From Alteromonadales bacterium alter-6D02 (GTDB taxonomy: Bacteria; Pseudomonadota; Gammaproteobacteria; Enterobacterales; Psychrobiaceae), in the NCBI GenBank assembly GCA_002835545.1, contig PIZK01000003.1, positions 157,570 through 221,569 on the forward strand: 64,000 nt of DNA. Direction: 5' to 3'. Within the stretch, counting starts at the first letter, position 1, and the number at the start of each line of letters is the position of its first letter. The translations under genes were made by a program, and so were the position numbers. The notes beneath the pieces are model-generated. The model searched no databases. It worked only from the letters and a program-made list of their open reading frames with translations, and was not told the origin of the DNA. Shown here in pieces: positions 45,528 through 52,571 of this stretch.

Positions 45528-46857
45528 CTACCAACGTATCAATGTCACTGATCAATTGGCTTACCTGCTGAAAGCTTGGTCTTGCTGAGCCGTCCATATC
45601 TAAGCACTGATTGCTGATTGCTCTAAGTGCTAGAGCTACGCTACTGTCTTTTTGTTGTGTGACGCCTAACAAATCATCGATTAAATATCCTAATGCACGA
45701 ACTTCAACTTTTTCCATTAAACGTTGCTGCGTCGGTGATAATACCGTTAAATTAGTGGCTGCACCGAAATCGCCAAACAACATATCAAACTCATCATTAA
45801 TCATCGTATTATGAGCGTAAATATCACCATGGCTGATTTTGTGCTGGTGCAAGTGTGCTAGGCTATCGGCCATCTGACTTGCAATTAACTGAATTGCTTG
45901 TGGTGTAAGTGTCGCGTCAGCGCCGAAAGTGTCGCGTGTGCAAGTTTGCAAAGAGGGTGGGTTACCTAAGTTTTTATATTCACTTGGGATAAGCTCCATC
46001 ACTAGACCTATTTGACTCGGTTGATTGATTTGAGCAACGACTTTAATGAGGTTTGGGTGTGCTTTCGCTTGTAAACAATTAGCAAGTTCATCGCTAGGGT
46101 AGCCATCACTAGTCACCGCTCCTTTGAATATTTTTACTGCTATATTTTTATCTTCGCTTGGCAAAGTTGCAGGTTGATTTAACCAAGTACCCTGATAAAT
46201 AACACCCGACGCTCCTTGTCCCAATACATTACCTAGTCTAATATCAGCGGAATCGACTGTGTGCATCTCATTAATGATTGCTGATTCATTACTCTGCTTA
46301 GGTAATTCATTACCACAACAAGCTAACCAAGCGAGCTTTGGAAGCTGAAACAACCAATCAGGTAGTTGTGTTAACTTATTAGCAGAAAGGCGCACTAATT
46401 CAAGAGATTGGCAGTTAGCCATGGAGTCAGGGAGTTTTGTAATTTTATTTCCTGCCAGTGCAAGTTTTTTCAACTGCGTTAATTGACCAAATGAATGAGG
46501 CAATTGCTCAATATTATTATCAGTTAGAATTAACCAACGAGTACTTGGCGGTAATGCGTTTTCGGCAAAGGTGGTGATTTGATTAGACTTGATGCCAATC
46601 ATTTCTAATCTTGGGCAATCTGCCAACACGGTTGGGACATGATCAAATTGATTATTTGAGATAAAAACAATTTTCAACTGTTGCAACTGGCCAAAATTAG
46701 CAGGCAATTGCGTGAGCTTATTGTTACTTAGATCTAGAATTTCTAAACTATCTGCCAGCTGAAATATTTCTTGTGGGAATTCGGTTAACTGCTCCACTAA
46801 TTGAAGTCGTGTCGCTCCCTTGAGCTCGCCAGCGCGAAGTTGTTGTAATGTTTGCAA
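45514..46857 (-). CDS. Leucine-rich-repeat serine/threonine-type protein kinase
   Basis: A 447-residue cytoplasmic protein. Residues about 15-185 contain six to seven leucine-rich repeats (LEILDLSNNKLTQLPANFG and similar). Residues about 205-440 form a kinase domain with a glycine loop GQGASG at 213-218 and lysine 242 in AVKIF. The catalytic loop is SHGDIYAHN with aspartate 345, and the metal loop is GDFGAA with aspartate 363. The catalytic loop has HGD rather than HRD. The start is a TTG at 46857, inferred because related proteins begin about here. No substrate or partner gene is evident nearby. Confidence 0.85.
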   Translation of the reverse strand: MQTLQQLRAGELKGATRLQLVEQLTEFPQEIFQLADSLEILDLSNNKLTQLPANFGQLQQLKIVFISNNQFDHVPTVLADCPRLEMIGIKSNQITTFAENALPPSTRWLILTDNNIEQLPHSFGQLTQLKKLALAGNKITKLPDSMANCQSLELVRLSANKLTQLPDWLFQLPKLAWLACCGNELPKQSNESAIINEMHTVDSADIRLGNVLGQGASGVIYQGTWLNQPATLPSEDKNIAVKIFKGAVTSDGYPSDELANCLQAKAHPNLIKVVAQINQPSQIGLVMELIPSEYKNLGNPPSLQTCTRDTFGADATLTPQAIQLIASQMADSLAHLHQHKISHGDIYAHNTMINDEFDMLFGDFGAATNLTVLSPTQQRLMEKVEVRALGYLIDDLLGVTQQKDSSVALALRAISNQCLDMDGSARPSFQQVSQLISDIDTLVEQAS

Positions 46858-46966
46858 AGCAAGAATCCCAGCTAATAATAATGGCGGCAATAATAAAGTT
46901 ATCCTTTATATGCAGCAACCGTTTTATCGTATTTATTATGAGGACAAGCTCAAAAGCATTTTACTA

Positions 46967-47425
46967 TTACTGAAATTTTTCTTTTATCCAATCACTGCCT
47001 CGTTTAGCTACAATCATCGTTGGTGCATTCGTATTGCCACCGTTCAAACTAGTAAAAATTGAAGCGTCAACGACTCTGAATCCCTCGATACCATGAACTT
47101 GTAATTGAGGATTGACTACTGACTACTGCATTTTCATCAGTACCCATCTTTCCGGTGCCGACAGGATGATAGATTAAATCGGAGTATGCTCGAAAACGAG
47201 CAATGAGCTGTTCATCACTTAATTTGGCACCGTTATCGATGGCTTATTTTTGGTAATGACAGCTCCGGCAGGAATGTGAATTGCCGGACTCTTATCGTCA
47301 GAACCTGTTTCGAGTAATAGCACCTCATAATGCGTGACTTCACTTAAACGAGTAGCAAGTACTGAGCCCGCTGAACTCCCGTCAACAATGATAAAGTCAT
47401 ACTGTGTCTTCATTTTCTTATTCAT
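46967..47425 (-). pseudogene. Collapsed GMC oxidoreductase (choline-dehydrogenase-like)
   Basis: The 5' part encodes the FAD-binding start (YDFIIVDGSSAGSVLATRLSE, then LLLETG and IHIPAG). The 3' part encodes the C-terminal end of the same family (DLIYHPVGTGKMGTDEN, then GIEGFRVVDASIF and GGNTNAPTMIVA). Only about 150 of the usual 530-560 codons remain. The two ends are joined out of frame near 47240, and there is another frameshift near 47110. The FAD motif is also damaged, with DGSSAG for the usual GAGSAG. The gene is dead through a large internal deletion. Confidence 0.88.
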
Positions 47426-47544
47426 TTTTTAGCACTGGAAACCGACATGGGTTAGCACTCAATTGATTGCAGTTTATCTGTTGTCGGACTAAAATTGCTA
47501 GCGACAACCTGACTCCTTTACTAATCTTTGAGAAAGTCCTGACG

Positions 47545-48096
47545 ATGACCGAAAAAAACTATTTTGATAGCTTAAACAAAGCTTTCGTGACGACACGTAA
47601 GCAATCTCATGAGGTCTGCCGGACATTTACTCGTAGCCCTAGTAAGGGGAACTTGAAGCGTTTAAAAGGGCTCTTTAAGTCTTGTGGTGAACAAGTGATG
47701 ATCGAAGCCGGCTTCCATTGTGATTATGGTTCACAACTTAGTGTTGGTGAAAGAAGTTTTATCAATATCCATTGTACAGTCCTCGACTCGCCACTGGATG
47801 CTTGCCCAATTATGATTGGGCGAGATTGTTTAATTGGGCCTAACGTCCAGTTTCTAGCCGTATCACATGCCGTTGAACCTCAATTGAGATTAGAAAAAGG
47901 AAACTACTGCGCGCCAATTGTCGTGGGTCATAATGTGTGGATAGGAGCAGGGGTGATTATTCTTGCCGGCGTGACCGTTGGTGATAACGCCGTAATTGGC
48001 GCTGGTAGTGTCGTGACAAAAGATGTGGCGGCAGAGACGATTGTCGCGGGCAATCCAGCAACATTAATCAAAAAAATTGATATGAAGCTCGATTGA
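47545..48096 (+). CDS. Maltose/galactoside O-acetyltransferase-like protein
   Basis: A 183-residue acetyltransferase of the left-handed parallel beta-helix family. The hexapeptide repeats are visible (IMIGRDCLIGPNV, PIVVGHNVWIGAGVIILAGVTVGDNAVIGAGSVV). SHAVEP contains the catalytic histidine of the family, and GNPATLIKKI is the usual end. It would transfer acetyl groups from acetyl-CoA to sugars. The ATG at 47545 gives the normal length. The longer frame starting with TTG at 47467 is unlikely. The neighbouring oxidoreductase is a pseudogene, so no operon partner is known. Confidence 0.88.
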   Translation: MTEKNYFDSLNKAFVTTRKQSHEVCRTFTRSPSKGNLKRLKGLFKSCGEQVMIEAGFHCDYGSQLSVGERSFINIHCTVLDSPLDACPIMIGRDCLIGPNVQFLAVSHAVEPQLRLEKGNYCAPIVVGHNVWIGAGVIILAGVTVGDNAVIGAGSVVTKDVAAETIVAGNPATLIKKIDMKLD

Positions 48097-48161
48097 CCAA
48101 TAGTCGAAGTTTAATTTTCGTGAATCATAACTTGATCCTGAGTGACTCTGCAATGGAGTCA

Positions 48162-48554
48162 TCATTGCTGAATCGCTACATTACGACGATTAACCGGATA
48201 GCGCTCTAAGTCTTCCCAATAATGAATACCGCCAATCATTTCTTTGGCACGATACCCTAAGTCAGATAATCTCAGTGCTGCTTTTGTGGCTCCGTTGCAA
48301 CCTGGCCCCCAACAATAGACCACAAACTTAGTGTCATAAGCGTAGTTAGCTAATGTTTCAGCGTTAATTTCTGACGTCGGTAAGTTCTTTGCCGTAATCG
48401 CATGGCTTTTTTGAAAGGCCTCTGTCGATCGCACATCCAATAGAACGTAATCACAACGCTTTTTCATGATGTCGGTATAGACATCAGCACAGTCTGTTTC
48501 AAAGGCAAGTTTAGCGCTAAAAAAGTCGCTAGCAGTTAAGGTCTGTTTCATCAT
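48162..48554 (-). CDS. Rhodanese-domain protein
   Basis: A 130-residue single-domain rhodanese. DYVLLDVRSTEAFQKSH is the CH2A block. The active-site loop is YCWGPGCNGA with cysteine 81, followed by ALRLSDLGYRAKEMIGGIHYW, the usual end of the fold. It would carry persulfide sulfur, but the acceptor is unknown. A second cysteine (86) in the loop is notable. It is divergent from a LysR regulator with a 163-base gap, so that regulator probably controls it. Confidence 0.87.
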   Translation of the reverse strand: MMKQTLTASDFFSAKLAFETDCADVYTDIMKKRCDYVLLDVRSTEAFQKSHAITAKNLPTSEINAETLANYAYDTKFVVYCWGPGCNGATKAALRLSDLGYRAKEMIGGIHYWEDLERYPVNRRNVAIQQ

Positions 48555-48717
48555 GTTCTCTAATTGTTTCGTGAATGAGTGATTACATTAACTCAGGCCA
48601 TTGACGGTGCCTATTCGTGAAAAATGAACGTATAGTTCACTAAAAATGAATGGCTAATGATTACTGTGATGATATGGTGTCATCTGTAATTCATTGTATG
48701 ACTTGTCGGGGAATGTC

Positions 48718-49587
48718 TTGGAGTTTTATCACTTACGCTCATTTGTTGCGGTGGCGCAAACAAAAAACTTAACCAAAGCCGCACAGCGGTTATATACCAC
48801 CCCACCAGCAATCAGTGCTCATATTAAAGCGTTAGAGGATGAGCTAGCGACACAATTGTTTATTCGCAGCAGTAAGGGAATGGAGCTCACAGACAAAGGG
48901 CAAGTGCTATTGACGCAAGCGCAGCGTACCTTAGATAGTGCTGTTGATTTAGTTAATTTGGCTGCGATCAATCAACATGAAATTATAGGCACACTTTCAA
49001 TCTCAATAAATGCTCCAGCGCAGCAGCTTGCATTAGATGGTTTAGCTAAAAAGCTGCATGATGACTTTCCGGGAATTACATTAGATATTACCGCCCATTC
49101 TACCGGTCAAGCGATTGGCTTACTTAACGATGGCCATCTTGATGGTGCTTTTATTTATGGCGACCTGCCAAGCGAGTGTGCGTCAATTAAGGTGAAAGAT
49201 CAGAGCTTGGTGGTTATTGCACCATCAGATGTTGAATTAACAAACGAATTGGCATTGCCTTGGCTACAGCAACAACGTTGGGTCACAATGGGGGGCTACT
49301 GCCCGTTTGATAGTATATTGCGACAACGCTTAGGGCAGCCAGTTAATACTTCCCTTAGTACTGATGATGAATCAACTCGTTTATCATTAGTGCAGCAAGG
49401 GTTAGGTTTTAGCCTACTAGAAAAAGAGCTTGCTAAGCGTGCGGTCAATGCACGGCAAATTATTATTATACCGGCGTTTGAAGTGAGCATACCGCTGCAA
49501 TTTATTGTGCAAAAAACTCGCGCTAATGAACCTGTTATTCAGGCTCTGATGCAAACCGTCGAAGTTGCGTTACTACAATCAGATTAA
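48718..49587 (+). CDS. LysR-family transcriptional regulator
   Basis: A 289-residue regulator with an N-terminal winged helix-turn-helix (YHLRSFVAVAQTKNLTKAAQRL, then PPAISAHIKALEDEL) and a C-terminal effector-binding domain beginning near residue 90. The start is a TTG at 48718 with GGGGA five bases upstream, placing the helix at the usual distance from the N-terminus. It is divergent from the rhodanese gene, the classical arrangement for a LysR target. The effector is unknown; a sulfur compound is a guess from the neighbour. Confidence 0.9.
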   Translation: MEFYHLRSFVAVAQTKNLTKAAQRLYTTPPAISAHIKALEDELATQLFIRSSKGMELTDKGQVLLTQAQRTLDSAVDLVNLAAINQHEIIGTLSISINAPAQQLALDGLAKKLHDDFPGITLDITAHSTGQAIGLLNDGHLDGAFIYGDLPSECASIKVKDQSLVVIAPSDVELTNELALPWLQQQRWVTMGGYCPFDSILRQRLGQPVNTSLSTDDESTRLSLVQQGLGFSLLEKELAKRAVNARQIIIIPAFEVSIPLQFIVQKTRANEPVIQALMQTVEVALLQSD

Positions 49588-49604
49588 CTCCTCTCAGGTT
49601 ACTA

Positions 49605-50135
49605 TTAGGTTAAATCATTGAGTAGCGGCCACTTATTAAGAACTCGGTAGCTGACGCCATGGCCTTCACTCACTGATTCGTAAAGTAAAAGCTCAACGGC
49701 CGTCATGACTAATTCACATAAATTTGTTTTTAGTTCGGGTTTACAGTGTGCCTTACGCAACAGCGTAATGTGTGGGTTAAAATCATAGTGAGGAGCAGGT
49801 AGTCCAAGTTGAGCCCCTATCTCATATAATTGCTTAGTGACTCTTTGCAGATTTGGTGCAACCTTACCACTTGTCAGACATAATATGCGTTGTTTTGGCC
49901 ATAGCTCAAGATGATTAAAGCAGACGTGAAAGGCTGGCCACTGTGTACTATTTATTGCGCTAATCAACAGACTTTGTTTTGATTGCTCAACAGGGCCAAT
50001 AAAGTAAAGAGTCATATGGAGGTTTTGCTGTGGCAAAGGGCGACCGAAACCGTCACACTGGCGTTGTAACTGAGTAAGTTGCTCAAGTTGTGGTGATGCG
50101 GGTTTAATCGCAAAAAATAACTTTCGATAGATCAT
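49605..50135 (-). CDS. thpR: RNA 2',3'-cyclic phosphodiesterase (2'-5' RNA ligase family)
   Basis: A 176-residue protein of the 2H phosphoesterase superfamily with the two catalytic motifs HMTL (residues 40-43) and HITL (122-125). It starts YRKLFFAIKP, as in ThpR/LigT. The family opens 2',3'-cyclic phosphates on RNA and can ligate tRNA halves in vitro. It is convergent with the LysR gene and lies 22 bases after the LysR pseudogene on the same strand. Confidence 0.92.
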   Translation of the reverse strand: MIYRKLFFAIKPASPQLEQLTQLQRQCDGFGRPLPQQNLHMTLYFIGPVEQSKQSLLISAINSTQWPAFHVCFNHLELWPKQRILCLTSGKVAPNLQRVTKQLYEIGAQLGLPAPHYDFNPHITLLRKAHCKPELKTNLCELVMTAVELLLYESVSEGHGVSYRVLNKWPLLNDLT

Positions 50136-50157
50136 GCGCTGTCCATTTCGTCATCTA

Positions 50158-51057
50158 TTACGTCATTTGTTTGGTCAGCCAATTGGCGAATAGACGAAAA
50201 TTTGAGTTTTCCCATGCGCAAGAAGGAGCCACAAGGTAATAACTAAACGGTGTTGTCATTGCAAATTTATCAAGAGAGATAAGCTGCCCCTGATTAACGT
50301 CATCAATGACTAAGTGGTGCCAGCCTAATGCAATACCGAGTTGCTTTTTAGCTGCGGTTATTGCCAGTGCCACATGGCTAAAGCTCATTTTGTTTAATTG
50401 TGACGGTCGTTCAATATTGTAATGATTGAGCCAGTCATGCCATGAAATACCACCCGGCTCATCTTCAATCCCCGCTTTATAAAATAATAGCTGATGATGT
50501 TGTATCAGAGATGATAAATCTTGTGTTTGATGGTCATCAATCAATGCTGGATGGTATATTGGGTAAACTGTTTCATTGGCTAACCATAGTGCTTTTAATC
50601 CGAAGTAATCCCCTGAGCCAAAATGAATATGTCCATCGAATTGCTCAGTATTAAAATCGGCTAATCGATCAAGAGCAACAATGTCGAGTTCAATCGTCGG
50701 GTACTTTACACTGAAGCTCGCCAGACGGGGAATCAGCCATTATTGTGCTAGGGATGGGATAACCGCAATCACTAGTTTGTCCTTTTGACTTGAAAACTGG
50801 CTTTGGCTAATCCCGTGTTGAATTTGACTCATGCCACTGTTGGCATGTTGTTGTAGTGTTTTTCCTGCTGCCGTTAGCTGAACACCTTGAGGCTTACGAT
50901 GAAATAATTGAACACCTAACTGAGATTCTAATTGTTTCATTTGATGACTTACAGCACTAGGAGTGATGTGAAGCAGCTTTCCTGCTTGAGTGAAGCTTAA
51001 GGTCTGACTAACCACAGTAAATGTGTGTATTGCTGTGAGTGATATATTTTTATTCAT
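50158..51057 (-). pseudogene. LysR-family regulator interrupted by one in-frame stop
   Basis: The frame encodes a complete LysR protein of about 299 residues except for a single TAA at 50740-50742. Before it are the helix-turn-helix (FTQAGKLLHITPSAVSHQMKQLE) and VIAVIPSLAQ. After it the same frame continues with WLIPRLASF and reads without another stop through the effector domain to LFANWLTKQMT. There is no frameshift. It is a GcvA-like type. The 5' part alone would give a 105-residue DNA-binding fragment. It is divergent from the OsmC gene, which may have been its target. Confidence 0.9.
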
Positions 51058-51184
51058 TGGCTGTTATTGAGTAGTGATATGAATTTTTCTCAAGGCCTAA
51101 TGAATTATTATCGCTTTTCATTGATGTATAACGCAAGTAATAATGAGCACCCAACTAAATAATGACAAGCAATGAGGCAGTAAT

Positions 51185-51652
51185 ATGGCGGAGTATCGCG
51201 CAAGTATTTTATGGCAACGAGCGAGTGATGAGCAATATACCGACCGTAAATATAGTCGCGCTCACCAATGGCAGTTTGATGGCGGAGCCACTATTGAAGC
51301 ATCGTCTTCACCGCATATTGTGCCACTTCCTTATTCCTCGGCTGAAGGCGTTGACCCAGAGGAGGCGTTTATTGCCTCTCTTTCAAGTTGCCATATGTTA
51401 TTTTTCCTCGACTTTGCAGCCAAGGCTGGCTGGGTTGTTGATAGCTACACTGATCATGCTATTGGTGTCATGAACAAAGATCATATGGGAAGGATGAGCA
51501 TGAGTGAAGTCACTTTACGACCTAAGGTTGTGTTTTCAACTGCTAAGAAACCTTGTGTTGAACAGCTTGAGCAATTACATCATCAGGCACACCAGCACTG
51601 TTTTATTGCCAATTCTGTTAAAACAGAGGTAACAACCGACATGGTGTTGTAG
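51185..51652 (+). CDS. OsmC-family peroxiredoxin-like protein
   Basis: A 155-residue protein of the OsmC/Ohr family, which reduces organic peroxides. The peroxidatic cysteine is residue 69 in ASLSSCHMLFFLDFAAKAG, and the second cysteine is in HQHCFIANS near 141. This fits the usual pair. GAGGCAG precedes the ATG. It stands divergent to the broken LysR gene, so its former regulation is probably lost or constitutive. Confidence 0.9.
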   Translation: MAEYRASILWQRASDEQYTDRKYSRAHQWQFDGGATIEASSSPHIVPLPYSSAEGVDPEEAFIASLSSCHMLFFLDFAAKAGWVVDSYTDHAIGVMNKDHMGRMSMSEVTLRPKVVFSTAKKPCVEQLEQLHHQAHQHCFIANSVKTEVTTDMVL

Positions 51653-51687
51653 CCTCAGCGCAGCTGTTAAAAGCTTACTCTAATGTC

Positions 51688-52167
51688 TTAGTGTAAGCTT
51701 GCTGCACTAAAGCGCAGGTGCTTTATGTTTCCCATTAACTTTTGGAACTGCGGCTTATCCAAATGAATTAATGTTTGATGATCACCAGACTCAAGGTAAA
51801 CATCGTTTAATTCTAATAACACATCATCAACAATGGCGTTCATATTGTAAGCTTGTGATGCCGCTGGAATTGCCCCTGTGGCACAATCGGTAAACATTGC
51901 GCCTAATTCTTTTTCATGCACTAATTGCAAGGTTGCATCAAGCTGTTGACCCAAGCTACGTAAGCATATTTTTCTATTGGCAGGTAAAATTGCCATGACA
52001 TAGCGGCCTTGATGATCTTCGAGAATGACGGCTTTGGCAATATATTCTGGCGGAATATACGAAGCAATGGCACTGCCGATTGAGCTTTGTGTCGGGATGT
52101 GTTCGACAGTTGAATAGTTTATGTGTTGGTTGGCTAAGTAATCTCCAAGGCGGGCTGCAATACTCAT
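51688..52167 (-). CDS. YbaK/EbsC-type aminoacyl-tRNA deacylase-like protein
   Basis: A 159-residue protein with the YbaK fold. THIPTQSS-like VEHIPTQSSIGSAIASY lies near the N-terminus, AKAVILEDHQGRYVMAILPANRKI follows, and FTDCATGAIPAASQAYNM near residue 95 contains the GxxxP substrate loop. Family members remove wrong amino acids from tRNA-Pro or related tRNAs. The start at 52167 has GAGGAGG directly upstream. It may not be a housekeeping ProX or YbaK, so the exact substrate is open. Confidence 0.85.
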   Translation of the reverse strand: MSIAARLGDYLANQHINYSTVEHIPTQSSIGSAIASYIPPEYIAKAVILEDHQGRYVMAILPANRKICLRSLGQQLDATLQLVHEKELGAMFTDCATGAIPAASQAYNMNAIVDDVLLELNDVYLESGDHQTLIHLDKPQFQKLMGNIKHLRFSAASLH

Positions 52168-52394
52168 GAGTACCTCCTCTACATGGAAAATTAAAACTAG
52201 GCTCTCTTTATTATAGGCATGATTATGACTCATCGATAGGTCGTAAAGATAAAAATTATTACTAAAAAAATCTATATATCTAGCTCGTTGAATTACAAGT
52301 TTTTATTGTTTTATGACGGCTTTAAAGATAAAAAAAAGTGATCTTGCTCAATGAGAAAAATTGCGTAATTGTTAATGTTGGTTATGATTTTAGA

Positions 52395-52486
52395 CACTGA
52401 CAAAGGCAAACCATTCGAAAGTTTGGGACGCAAAGCCACCGGTCTACTGATATACGTCGACGATAGCGGGGCTACTCAAGTACAGT
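52395..52486 (+). ncRNA. c-di-GMP-I riboswitch (GEMM) before a large lipoprotein gene
   Basis: AAAGGCAAACCA at 52402 is followed by a GAAA-capped hairpin, GGGACGCAAAGCC at 52425, CACCGGTCTA, and GATAGCGGGGCTAC at 52462. These are the conserved GEMM-I elements in the right order and spacing, matching the V. cholerae type closely. Downstream, AGTTAT with ATAACT (52484-52500) and GCCTA with TAGGC (52491-52512) are mutually exclusive hairpins. The first shares bases with a possible closing stem, ACTG with CAGT. There is no T-run terminator, so translational control is more likely. The gene start is 85 bases further on. Confidence 0.94.
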
Positions 52487-52571
52487 TATTGCCTATAACT
52501 ATACTTTTAGGCGTTGTCTTCCTCGGTTTTGATATTTTTGTATGATTAAATTATTCATGAGGGTTATACAC

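Noticed and set aside
47219..47425. A 68-residue flavoprotein-like gene
   Set aside because: It is only the N-terminal end of the collapsed GMC oxidoreductase, with a damaged FAD motif.
50158..50544. A separate 128-residue gene
   Set aside because: Its frame continues upstream without a stop as the LysR effector domain; it is the 3' half of the broken regulator.
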